Positions 12,184-24,400 of a stretch of 64,000 bases of DNA are shown here, one piece after another (within the stretch, counting starts at the first letter, position 1; each line of letters opens with the position of its first letter). The stretch lies in the NCBI GenBank assembly GCA_003116995.1, contig BDSL01000021.1:806001-870000 (forward strand). The letters are read 5' to 3'. A program made the translations under genes and the position numbers. Source of the stretch: Yamagishiella unicocca (taxonomy: Eukaryota > Chlorophyta > Chlorophyceae > Chlamydomonadales > Volvocaceae). The notes beneath the pieces are model-generated. The model was not told the origin of the DNA and ran no database searches. It saw nothing but the letters and a program-made list of their open reading frames with translations.

Positions 12184-12265
12184 CCCAGTTCTCCAGCATG
12201 CATCTCAAAACCTCTGTCCTAAAAACGGTTTTTTCTGGCATCCACGGGTCTTCCTCGAACCCCCC
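12184..12265 (-). mobile_element. Family A repeat copy in the 3' flank of TIC236
   Basis: Nearly full length: CCCAGTTCTCCAGCATGC, CATCTCAAAAC, AAACGG, CATCCACGGGTCTTCCTCG. It lies about 150 bases past the stop, so in the 3' UTR or an unrecognised 3' UTR intron. Confidence 0.7.
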
Positions 12266-12412
12266 TCCCTCGCGACCCACGACCCAGCTCTAATACCGCT
12301 CCCCCGCCATCCCCTCGCCTACCCTCCCGCTCCCGCCATCACCCCGCCGTAGCCCCCGCCGCCGCCCTAGCCCCGCCGCATCCACCAGCTAGGCCCTCCC
12401 CGGCCCCCAGAC

Positions 12413-15400
12413 TCATGACTCCTCCTGCACCTTGGCCAGCTGCTGTGGCGGCTGCAGTGGCGGCTGCGGTGGCGGCTGCGGTGGCGGCTGCTGTGGCGGT
12501 GATGGTGGCGGCGGCTCCGCCGCCGGGTAATCCGCCAGCTCGCCGCTAGCGGCTGGTGTGGCTCCCCCGCCGCCCCCCTCGCTGCTGTACTGCAGTGTGA
12601 CGCTGGGCAGCAGCGCCCCTCGCGCCAGATGCGCCTGCAGCCGGAGCCTGGAGCTCAGCTGCAGGGTCAGGCGGGCCTCGGTGCCGCCTCCACCGCCGGG
12701 CAGCTCGGCGCCGCTGCGCCCCAGCTCCTGCAGCTTGTGGCTAAGGGAGGCCTGGGCGGGGGGGGGGGGGCGGGAGGAGGCGGTCGGTGCCGGGGGGGGG
12801 GCGGGTGCGGGCGGCGAATGGGGGTGAGCTGCATTCATCTTAAGGGAGGGAGGGGGGAGGAACCTGCAGAAGCCGGCATTGCGCCTTGACGCAAGCGGTC
12901 GGCTGGGTCGGTGGTGAAGCACCGCGCAGGAAGGGTCTTATGCTCTTATCGGTACGGTGTTCAACGGCTGCCCCTCATCGAAGTTGTACGAGGTGACCGC
13001 GCCTACACCTTGACCTCTCTTCGCCTGCAGCCCGCCCCTTCCGCTCCCTCTTGCCCCAGCAGTCCCGCTCTTGCCCCCATGCCCCCGCACCTGCACCCTC
13101 TTCCCGAACGCCACCTCCACCTCGGTCCCCAGGGCCAGGGTGCTGAGGAAGCGGGACGGCTCGGACACTGGGTCGGGAAGCGACAGCAGCGAGGGCAGCG
13201 ATGGGGCGCCCACCAGCCGCCACCGAGCATGGCCCACCTGAGAGGGAGGGGAGGGAGGAGGAGGGGGAAGAGGATGGGGAATTCAATAAAAGGACCGGTA
13301 ACTCGACGGAGAAATGTAGTGGGTGCATAGCCTTCGAACACCGGGACGCGCGCGCATGCTACTGGACTAGCGGTGGCCGGCCACACACACGGGCGCGAAG
13401 ACGTGGGGAGGAGGGGGAGGGGGAGGGTGGCAGATAATGAGCTGGCCACCAGTTCGCAGCCCGTTAGCGGAGGCCCTTTCTTGTCCCGAGGGAGCTGTCC
13501 ACCACCCGGCTTGAGTCACGCACAGGACTTGCGCAGCCCCTCCCGAGCCCCTTCCCCGCCGTGCGAACCCCCTTTCCACCTCCCCAGCCCCCTCCGCCCC
13601 CTCCCCACCTGGCCCCTGGTCTCTATCCGCCCCCTCCCCACCTGGCCCCTGGTCTCTATCCGCCCCCTCCCCACCTGGCCCCTGGTCTCTATCCGCGGCA
13701 GCAGCGAGCTGACGGTGGAGCGAGCCAGTGAGCGCAGCGCCAGCTGGCCCTTCTCACCTGGTACGGCAGGGGGGAGGGGACGGAGAGGAACAGGGGGAAG
13801 AGGAGGGGGAAGAGGATGAAGGGCGGTGGTGATGGGAAGGGTGAGTGGGGCTTGGGGGACGGCTGAATGGCGAGAACGCTATTGCTTCCCAGACCTCAGA
13901 CCCCACCGCCTCCCCTCTCTCCCCTCTCCCCCCCCTCATGTCAATCCACGGGTGCCTCGCTTTCCCCCCTCACCCAGCAGTGCGTCCGCTAGCCGCTCCT
14001 CCAGGATACGCGCCGCCTCGCCAATGGACTCGCCGCCACCTGCCCCGACGGAGCCGCCGGGGCCGCCGGGCCCGCCGGCGCCGCCGCCGCCGGGGCCGCC
14101 GCCGCCACCTGCCCCCGCCAGAAGCGCGGCGGCTAGCGGGTCACTGGACATTGCGCCCACGCTGCCGCCGCCACCTCCGCCTCCGCCGGCTCCGCCGCCA
14201 AGCAGCGGGGTGCCGGAGGCTGTCAGCGTAAGGCCCTCCTGCCAGGAGCTGCTCCGACCCTGGGTGTCCGGGTGGTGGCGGTGGTGGGCGTGGTGGGGGT
14301 GGTGGGGCCGGTGGGGGGAGTAGGGGCAGGGAGGGTTTCGAGGAAGACCCGTGGATGCCAGAAAAAACCGTTTAGAACAGACGTAGGGAGGGAGGGTGGC
14401 GATCGCGCTAGGTGGGAGGTGCAGCCTACGGCAAATATTCAGGACCAGGAAGTGGCGCACGTTACGGCTGGTTGTTGGGGGGTATTACTGCAGGTCAGGG
14501 AGGCCCCACCCGTAGTTTCGGTTACGTGTCAAAGGGCACGGCATCGGGGCTGTAGGGTTCGATTCCCACCAAACGCAGGTTTGCCGAACAGGGGGTCCAC
14601 GACCAGGGATCTGCCCTCGCCTTACCCCCGCCGCCGCACCTGTATCGTGGCCCTTAGGTCCCCGCTGACGAGCACCAGGTCGATGAGGGGGTCTACGGGG
14701 CCGGAGGGGGGGGCAGCGGAGGAGCCGCCCGAGGGGGAGGCGCCGCCAGCTGTAGCGCCGGCTGCTGACGTGGAGGAGGTGGAGGGGGCACCGCCGGAGC
14801 CCCCCGAGGCACCGCCGTGGCCCCCGGGGCCGCCAGTGGCACCTCCCCCCTGCTGCTGCTGCTGCTGCTCCGGCTGCGCAAAGATGATTCGGTTGTTGTG
14901 CTCCCGGTCCAAGACGAACTGCGACGTGTGTGAATGACGGCGGTTTTGGCGGTTGCGTTAGCTGGTGGTTGTCGTGGAGGTGTATGGTCCACCGACACGC
15001 GTCGTTGCACCCTGCCTCATCATGCCAGCTCCGACACGCTCACCGCTCGATACAACCGCGTCCTCGTCCCCGCCCTCACTCCCTCACAGACCGCCCGCCC
15101 TCACACGACCTCACACCCCCTAGCCACCCGCTACCCGCCCCCTCCTCCTCAGCTTGCACGCCACCCTCCCTCCTCCGCTCCCGCCCTCGGTTTGTCGGCC
15201 GTGGATTCGCGGATTCTCTCATAAGACCCCCACCTGAGTTGCCACCAGGTTGAGGGTGCCGCTCTCCAGGCTAATCACCCCCACCGGCTGCAGTCGGTCC
15301 GGGTCGGCGGGGCCGTTCAGCGTCACCTGCTCGGCGGGGCTCGTCCAGGGAGGGGCGAGTTGCGCGTTGGCAGGTGTATCGGCCCGCGTCAACGATCCTC

Positions 15401-18400
15401 AAGGTTGGACACCGGTGAAAGCCACCCTCGCCCGACAGCCCTGATGCGCCCTCCGACCCCCAAACGGCGTCCTACTCGGCTTGCTAGTCCACGGCCTTTC
15501 CTCAACCCCTCCACCGGGGCACTGACTCCGCGAGGCTCTGCAATACATTTGGTTCTCTCCTTTGCCAGTTCATAGGTCCGCCCTCCACCCCTCCCACGCC
15601 CCCAGCCCCTGGCCCCCAGCCCCTGGCCCCCAGCCCCTGGCCCCCAGCCCCTGGCCCCCAGCCCCTGGCCCCCAGCCCCCAGCCCCAGCCCCTGGCCCCC
15701 AGCCCCAGCCCCTGGCCCCCAGCCCCTGGCCCCCAGCCCCAGCCCCTGGCCCCTCTCTTCCCTCCCCCTCACCGTGCCGCTGAGTCCCAGGTTGAGCACC
15801 ACGGGGAATATGGCCCTCAGGTCGGGGCCCAGAACCACCTCGAAACCTGACAGCGACATGGGGGGAGCGGGCGCGGGGGAGCCGGCGCCGGCAGGAGAGG
15901 CGGACGCGGCGTCCTGCGGGGGGGGGGGGGTCGAGGACGACCCGTGGGTTGGGGGTGAGGAAAGTGAGAGAGAGGCCGTGCGTGGGTACGTGTGGGCCGA
16001 AGTGGGGGCCGCCCCTCCTCCTCCCGCCCCCTCCTCCGTCAGGAGAAAATATCAAGGCGGTTGGTGCCATCCAAATTCTTTTTGGGGGGTCGGACTGGCC
16101 CAGAAACCATGGATAAACCATCAGGAGGCCAAAAGTATGACCTAGGTAAAAAAATAATTTTCTTGGCCATTGCCTCTTTATTAACACCAATATTACATAT
16201 AAAAATAATTGCGGCCCCTCCTCCTCCCGCCTCCTCCTCCTCCCGCCCCCTCCTCCTCCCGCCCCCCCCTCCTCCCGCCCCCGCCCCCTCCTCCTCCCGC
16301 CCCCGCCCCCTCCTCCTCCTCCCGCCCCCTCCTCCTCCCCCTCCTCCTCCCGCCCCCTCCTCCTCCCTCGCCACCGCCAGCCGCCCAGTGCCCCCCCCCA
16401 CCCACCAGCTCCACCGCCAGCGCCCCGCCGCCCGCGCCGCCGTGCCGCCCCGCCGCCACCCCTGCCGCCAGCAGCGCCCGCTTGCGCCCCGCCTTGAGCA
16501 GCGAGAAGGACGTGCGGACCACCTCGGCGCCCTCGCCCTCCCTGGACTCCGCAAGCGCGTCTATCCGGTCCGAGGATGCCCCTGACGACGCGGCCGAGGC
16601 CGCGGAGGACGCGCCCAGGGCTGCGGAGGGGGGCGCAGCTGCGGCCGCTGGGCCCTGCTGCGGCAGCAGGTAAGCCACTCCCTTACTAAACCGCATCCGG
16701 CCCCCCACCACCGGCTGCGCAAGACTGCGCCGCACCACCAGCCGCCCGTCTACGAGGCCGCTGTACACCCCGCGAGCCCTGACCTCCGCTCCCTCCACCT
16801 CAATAACCACACCATCAGTGGCCCCGGCTGCGGCCCCCGCCCCGGCTGCGGCTGTGGCTGTGGCTGTGGCTGCGGGAAGCTGTGACGATGGCTGCGTCGG
16901 GTGTGGCTTCTGCTGGTGGGTGTGGTGTTGGTGGTGTTGGTGGTGTGGCGGAGACTGCACCGGCAGAGCCCCCCGCATCCTGAAGGCGCCGGTCTTGCCA
17001 AGGGAGGCCTCCACGGAGCGGGCGTGAAGCGTGGAGCCGTCGAACTGCGGTGCGCGTGGTTTCGGAGGGAGCGGGGGGGGAATGCCCGTGTGCTAGGAAG
17101 CCGATTTCGGGGGGTGCGGGGGCGGGAGGTATGAGAGGAGGAAACCCGCGGGTCGGCACTGACAAGGGGGGTGGGGGGCAGCAGGCGAGGTTCCTCGGGC
17201 ATCAGGGGTTTGCTCTCCGGACAACATGCGGTTTCTCAGCAGTTAGTACCGGTAACTGGTGGTGATGGCATGCCAACCGCGCCAGCTGGTGAGGCAGCTC
17301 CAAACTTCTGAAACACTTCGCGCCTCCCGCCCTTCCCGACCCCTCCGGGAATGAAGGAGCAGGGTCGAGGTGGAGGGGGTGGCGGACGCACCTGGATGTC
17401 CGCGTTGAGGTTGGTGACGGGGTAGCGCAGCAGCGGGCTCAGCAGCGTCCCACGGGTCAGTCGGGCGCTGCCCTCCACCTGCATCGCATCGCATCGCGTG
17501 ACCGTGTGCCGCAGCGGCAGGAGCAGCAGAAGGGGCCGGTTGGCGGCGAGGGAGATGACGGCACGGAAACACGAGGACGGGTGCTGTGTGATGTACGTGC
17601 GTGCCTCGCACCTGTCGGGCCGGGAGCATGCTATTGGCCTTGACGATGAACGCAAAGTCATGTCACTACATCGTTGCTGCCAAAGGATGGCAGAGGGCCT
17701 GCAGCCTCCAACCCCCTTCCCCCCTCTTCCTCGAAATCCCCCTCCCACCCTCCCCTCCTCCCCCACCTGCGGCGCCGCCAGCCTGCCATGCAGCCGTAGG
17801 TCCACCGCCGCCCCGCCGCCCCGCCACTCGCAGTCCGGCACCAGCGCCACCAGCAGCCCCATGCCGCCGTCCCGGACATGCAGCTCAGCCACCACCTCCT
17901 CCTCCTCAGCCTCCTCCGCCGCCGCCTCCTCCACCTCCATAGACGCTTCGCCGCCCTCCACCCCCGCACCACCCGCCTCCTCCTCCTCCTCCTCCCCCGT
18001 TGCCTCCCCCCAGGTTGCCCCCTCCCCTGCCTCCCCAGTAGCCTCCGTGGCCGCCATCTCCACGCCGTCCGTCGCCTGAGGATTCGTCGGTACCTCCGCC
18101 TGCGGCGTCCCTTCCGTGGCCGCCGCTGCCGCCGCCGAGACGACCGCGGCCTCCGTCGCCTCCTCGTCAGCACCCCCATTCTGCGACACGGACGTCCCCG
18201 CATCCGAGGCAACATCCCCGCTGCTGTCGCTGCTCTGGGCGCCGCCCCCATCACCATCGCTCTCCCGCATCGCGGCCCGCGCCTCGCCTGCTGCGGCTCC
18301 CGCAGGGCCCGTCACGCCATCCATAAAGGCGGTGGCGGCGGTGGCGACGGTGGCGGTGGCGGGGACGGTGGCGGTGGCGGGGACGGGGGCAGCCTCCACC

Positions 18401-21400
18401 TCCTTCCCTCCGACAGCGGGGTCGCTGCCGTCGGCAACGTCGCTGGAAGCCCCTCCGCCGTTGGCAGCACCAGCAGTAGCACCAGCAGTAGCACCAGCAG
18501 TAGCCGCAGTAGGCGCAGTAGTAGCCGCCGCGGCGTCCTTGCCTCTCGTCTGTGCCCTCGCCCTCACCTTCACCCGACCCGTCGGCGGTGCCTTGACGCC
18601 TGGCCTGCCCCTGCCCTCCCCTGCTCCCGCCCCCCTTTTCTTCGCCTCCCCCGCTCCCGCCACCGCTGCTGGCAGCCTGGCGATCCCCGAAAGCCGCACG
18701 TAGCCGCTACTGCCGCTACTGCCGCTACTGCCTGCTTGCTGGCCCTGGGCAGCCCCCTGGCCCTGGCTGAGCTGCTGCTGCTGTTGTGTTCCTGCTACTG
18801 CCGGCCCCCCACTCCTGGGTGCGAGGTCCACCTCCACGTGCAGCCGCTGCCTGGGGTCCACCTCCAGCCGGGCCTGAGGGGCGGTGGGGGCCGGTGTCGG
18901 AGTGGTGGTGGTGGTTCGGGTGCGGCCCAAAGCCCAGGGTGCTCGCCAACCCCCCCATCCCCCCCCCCCGGGGGGAATGGGGTGGGTGACATCCACGGGT
19001 CTCCCTCGAATCCCCCCCCGGGGGGTCTTCTCGCGACCCACCCCATCCCCCGCAGAACGAGCGTCTCAAAAATTTCCCCCTCAGTTTCACTTATCTCTCA
19101 AGTGCTGACCTACGGGTTACCTGTTTCAACCCCGCACACAACCTGTTTCAACCCCGCGCACACACGCATACACACACACGCACCTGCGCTCTGCCCAGCC
19201 GGGCCCCCCCGATGGCGCCGTCCTCCACTCGCAGCCGCACGGAGGCCTGCACGCAGGGGCGGCGGTGGGAGGGTCGGGAGGGCAGATGAACACCTAGGAC
19301 ACGCGGGACAACGGCCGACCGTTGGATACGAGGGACAACGGCCAACCGCGCATCACTCGGTTGTGGCCCTCCCCCTCGTAGACCATAGCGCAGCTGGTGG
19401 TGGTGGCATAGAAACCGGTTACGCGACATGGATAGGATAGCTGGCGCAACTGGTGGTGGTGGTGGTGGTGGTGGTGGTGGTGGTGGTGGTGGTGGTGGTG
19501 GTGGTGGTGGTGGTGGTGGTGGTGGTGGTGGTGGTGGTGGTGGTGGTGGTGGTGGTGGTGGTGGTGGTGGTGGTGGTGGTGGTGGTGGTGGTGGTGGTGG
19601 TGGTGGTGGTGGTGGTGGTGGTGGTGGTGGTGGTGGTGGTGATGACAACAGCGGCCGCACCTGGGGTCTGCTGACGCTGCCCGCCAGGCTGCCCTCAACG
19701 AACAACCGCCCCGACAGCGGACCGCCGCCGCCGCCGGCTCCAGGCTGGGTCGCCAGCAGCGCCCCCGCCGCGCCGCCGCTGCCGTCGGCTCCCTCGGCCC
19801 CGGGAGCCTTGAGCCCCAGGTTCTGAAGCGTGGCGTCCAGTCGCTTGCCCAGCGCTGTGCAGGGTGGCGAGGAAATACCCGTGTACGAGTAAAACAAAAA
19901 CAAAAAATCGTTTGCCACTGTTTGTGAGCTGTGCAGGGTGGGCAGGGCGTGTTGAAGGGGAGCTCGGGGGGGGGCAGCTACGCGGCTTTGGGTCGCTGCC
20001 AGGGGTGCAAAACAACCCCGTGGCATCGGCCAAGCTACAGCCGAACCCCAAAACCCCTTCAACCCCCCTCCCCTCCCCTCGTCAATGAGTCCTACCCGCC
20101 AAGGGCGACGCCTGCGCCGCGCCCCTGGCCTTAGCCGCCGCCGCCGCCCGCTCCAGTGCCGGCCAGGCGGTGTTCGTGAGGGGCGCGAAGGCTTCCAGGG
20201 GGAAGTCGCTGAGGGCCAGCCGGGCGTCCTGGCGGGGGCACAGCAGGGAGCCGGAGGCACGGAGCCGGGCTGGGCCTGGGAGGGGACGGGTGTGGAGGGG
20301 GGGGAGAGGGAAGACCCGGTTACACGACATAGGAAACGGCACGGGGGAGGGAGGGAAGGGCGGGGGGCGGGATTGGGGAGGTGGTGCGGTGAGAGGGGAG
20401 GCGCTGAAGTGGCTGCCGGTCCGTCGTACCCTCCGGGCTAATGATGGTCCAACCGCCTGCGATTCGCACGGCACTGCTGAGCGGCGCCAGGCTCCGCCCT
20501 CCACGCCTCCAGGGAGGGCAAACGCATCACCCACACACGCCCAAAACCCAACCCTCCGCCCCCCGCGCCTCCAGGGGGGGCAAACACATCACCCGTCCCC
20601 CCCCAAATCCCACCCCTCCTATCCCCACCTGCGTCCACCGCCAGCTCCTCCAACGCCACGCCCTCCCCTCCGTCCACGCTGCCCACCGCCACCAGTCGGT
20701 CCAGGCGGTAGGACGGACCCCAGCGCCACTCGCGGCCGGCCAGGGAGAAGTCGATGGTGCTGGGGCCAGACATGCCGCCGTACAGCTGCAGGGAGGGAAA
20801 CGGGGGATCGGAGGGTACCGAGAGGAAACCCGTCAGGGGATCAGAAGGGGCGGGGCGGGGGCGGGGCGGGACGTGTTTTGCAACAGTGACGACATGCATT
20901 GCTGGGTGTAACCCTGGGTGTCTTCCCTTTACGTCCCCCGCCAACCGATTACCCTCGTCCGTCTCTCCTCCTCGTCTGACTTCCCCCGCACCAGCCCTCC
21001 CTGGCCCCTTCGTCACCTGGATGCCGCCCGACCAGTTCCCCGACAGCTCCGACAGCGCCGGCAACGCGCCGCCTGCCACACCGGCTGCGGTTCCGGAGCC
21101 GGGAGCCGCCGGGGCCCTGGAGCCCGGTGCTGACGTGGCGGCCGGTGTTGACGTGGCGGCCGGTGCGGCGCTCCGGTCCCTTGCGGCCGCAGCCGCCGCC
21201 GCCTTGGCCGCTGAGTCGCTTGTCGGTAGGCTGCTGAAGAGATCGACCTGGGGGAAGGGGAGGGGAGGGAAGGGGATTTGGGTTTTGGGGGGTTGGGTAG
21301 GTGGGTTTGGGGGCTGGGAGGATCGGGTGAGGCGACAGGAGGAGGGCTGGGGGCGGGACGGCACCGCGGGCTGGGGGACAAGCCGTGTTTGCTGCTGGCA

Positions 21401-24400
21401 CATCAGCGATTGCCGGTGTCGCTCTCCTGTGTTCTTTTGCACGGGTGGTTTCTCCGCCCCCCCTCACCCGGTGTTTCCTTTCGTACACGGGTTTCTCCGC
21501 CCCTACCCCGCACCCCAGGTACGGCACCTGCAGCCTGACGTCCTGCGGACTGATGGCTGACGCGGCACCGGACTGCTCCAGGGGGGGAGGGGCGTTGACA
21601 AGGCGGAGGGCCGCGGGGGGGTGGGGAGCAAGTAGTAAGGTGCACAAACACAAACATACCACAATCGTAGCGCTGTATTCGATGGTTTAGATCGTCGCCT
21701 CAAGAGGTCGTACACATAAGGCCTCCCCACATGCACGCCCCCCACGCCCCCACCTGTATGGCCTCCAGGAATCGCGCCTTGGCTGCTCCGTAGTCGGTGC
21801 CGGGGCGGCTGGCGCTGGTGGCCAGCTGCACCGCCGGCAGGAGGTCGGAGATCTGGGCGGAGGGCACGTTGATCTGGGAGGGCGGGCGGGGGGGGGCCGG
21901 GAGGGAGGAGTTCAGAGGAAGCTTGTAGAGGATAAGGAAAGCTCAGAAGGGGACGAATCAAGGGAGGAGAGGGGAGAGCCTAGGCGGCACCAGGATGCTG
22001 GCGGTGATGACGGGGCAAGGGGAGGGTGGGGCAGCCAAGCCAAGCTGTGAGGCGCTTGTGCTGCGGCGGAGGCAACGATGCCGCGGACTGCTGCCCCTGT
22101 TCACAGTGCTACACTAAGTATACACCCTGCCCCTGAGCCCTGCCCCCTGAGCCCTGCCCCCTGAGCCCTGCCCCCTGGCCCCTGCCCCCTGGCCCCTGCC
22201 CCCTGCCCCCTGCCCCCTGGCCCCTGCCCCCTGGCCCCTGCCCCCTGGCCCCTGCCCCCTGGCCCCTGCCCCCTGGCCCCTGGCCCCTGCCCCCTGGCCC
22301 CTGCCCCCTGGCCATTGAGCCCTGCGCCCTGGCCCCGGAGGTTCGCGTCTCAGCGGTGCAGTAACGCACACACATACACACACACACCCTGACACAAACC
22401 CTGGAAGCACCCCCCCCAGTAGCCGCCAAAGGTCATATTACGACCTTCGGCTTTAGTACCCCCAACCCAGTTCTCCAGCATGCATCTCAAAACGTCTGTT
22501 CTAAACGGTTTTTTCGGGCATCCACGGGTTTCCCTCGAGCCCCCGGCCCCCACCTCACCTGCAGCCTCCAGCGGCAGTCCGACGACCCCGCCTCCTCGCT
22601 GCCAGGCGCCGCCGCAGCCCCCCGCTCCCCCCCGCCGCCCGCCGCCAGCTCCTCACTCAGCTCCTCCTCACCCGCACCGCCCACCGCCGCCTCCCCGCCC
22701 TGCCTGCCGCCTCCCCGAGCTGGAACCGCAGCAGCACCAGCAGTGCCTGAGACCCATGGGTCGCTGCCACCACGACCGGCACCTGGCCTGGTGGAGTACG
22801 GAGACGGCGCTGGCGCCTTCCGAGACCCGGCCGACGCAGTAGCAGTAGCAGTAGCTGTAGCAGCAGGGCCCCTAGGCACGGCTGTGACCTGTCCGTCTGC
22901 GCTGCGCGCCTGCACCTCCGCCTGCCCCTCCTCCTCCTCCTCTTCCTCGTCCGCGATGTCTGCTGGAGAGGCCGAGCGGGGGGGCGGGGACGCGGCGGCG
23001 GCGGCTGGCGATCCGAAGCCCGGCAGGAAGACCTCCCCGGACACCTCATACCTGCAGCAGCAGCAGCAGGCAGTAGCAGCAGCGGGCCGGCAGTAGCAGC
23101 AGCAGCAGCAGCGGGACGGATGGGAGGCAAGCGGAGAAGAGAGGTCACGGTAGCAAGTGGTGGTGACTGCCGGGGGGCTCCTAGTCGGCACTGGTCGAAC
23201 GTGGGGTCGTTGCTCAGCGGGTCTCCTCTGCATCCCTTCCGCCCCAACCACAGGCACCCAGCCACCCACCATCGCCCTGCTGCCCGTTCCCCTGCCTTAC
23301 CCCCCAGCCGGCACCCACCCGCCTCCAGCCAGTGATACCCTTCCTCATGGTGCCGTCCACCAGTTCACTCCCTAGCTTCCAAGCACACACCCAAACGCGT
23401 GTTAAAACCGCTCCCCCCTGCTCTTTCTCCCAAACCGTTTCCACGGGCTTTTACCCCCTGCTTCCCCCGGCCCCCCACCTGCTCTCCAGCATGCATCTCA
23501 AAACGTCTGTTCTAAACGGTTCTTTCTCGCATCCACGGATCTTCCTCGAGAGCCGAGACCCACCTGCTGTCCCGCTGCTCCAGCACCGTCTCCTCCAGTT
23601 TGACGATGTCGCCCTCCCACCGCACCGAGCCGCCGAAGCTGCCGACCGCCAGGCTGCTCAGCCGCAGACCCTCCGCCGCGCAGCTGCCGCGCCCCCGCCG
23701 CCCCGCCACGTCAGCAGCCAGCGACGCGGAGCGGAGCACCCCGCGCAGGGAGCCAGCCTCCAGGTCGTCAAGCTGCAGGTTGGCGATCTGGGGGGGTGCG
23801 TGACGGGTGGGGTTAGGTGGGGCCGGGTCGGGTCGGGTCGGGTCGGGTGGGGTGGGGTTTCGAGGAAGACCCGTGGATGCGAGGAAAAACCGTGTAGAAC
23901 AGACGCTTTGAGATGCGTGCTGGAGAACTGGGTTGAGGATACGAAAGAAGAAGGTCGTAGGTCGGGTCGGGTGGGGTGGGGTCGAGCTGGGTTTGGGGGG
24001 CAGTAGTGGGGGGCGGTTCAGGGGCGGGCTGGGCGGCTGACCCGTAGAGTGTCGCATGGCGGGTGGGTGGGTTTCGAGGAAGACCCGTGGATGCCAAAAA
24101 CATTCGTTTAGGACAGACGTTTTGAGATGTGGGTGGGGGGAAGTTGGTAGAGACCTCTTCTTCCTCTTCCAGCCTCGACGCCCCTGCCCGGCCCACACCC
24201 ACCTGCAGAGACACCTCCGCCCCGCCGTTGACCACTTCCGCCTGCGGGCTCCAGGGAGGTGCGGCCAGGGAGTGGCAGCTTAGGGTTTTGGATCCGGAAA
24301 CAGCTTAAGGTTTTTAGGGTTTTGAATTCGGCAAGAGGGGCCAGCTGGGGACAAAGGGATCTCGGCCAACCGGCGGCTCATTCCTTACGTCGTAAACGGT

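Larger units (their letters stand above)
10873..12412. other. Intergenic region: promoter side of the U-box/Myb gene and 3' flank of TIC236
   Basis: No supported exon. It holds a candidate TGTAA signal for TIC236, a short CACAC-rich run near 11915-11945, and a family A copy at 12184-12265. Open frames near 11463-12104 lack recognisable protein character. Confidence 0.6.
12413..17478 (-). other. TamB (DUF490) C-terminal domain of TIC236, exons 28-36
   Basis: About 698 residues. Blocks matching land-plant TIC236 follow in order: LLSPLLRYPVTNLNADIQ, a block ending in MRFSKGVAYLLP, VVLGPDLRAIFPVVLNLGLS, GVISLESGTLNLVATQ, DPLIDLVLVSGDLRATIQ, LARSTVSSLLPRIETRGQ, ARWRLVGAPSLPSLLS and TEVEVAFGKRVQ. 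It ends in a Pro/Gln-rich tail absent from plants. Confidence 0.85.

Noticed and set aside
14540..14575. GGTTCGATTCC, a tRNA B-box-like sequence (another at 10025-10045 inverted)
   Set aside because: The flanking bases do not form a 5-bp T stem or an acceptor stem, and no A-box or anticodon arm is found at the right distance. Both lie inside introns.
19148..20260. Open frames of poly-Pro, poly-His, poly-Gly or poly-Val around the GGT run
   Set aside because: They are frames through an intronic microsatellite. The TIC236 exons on either side splice across it in phase.
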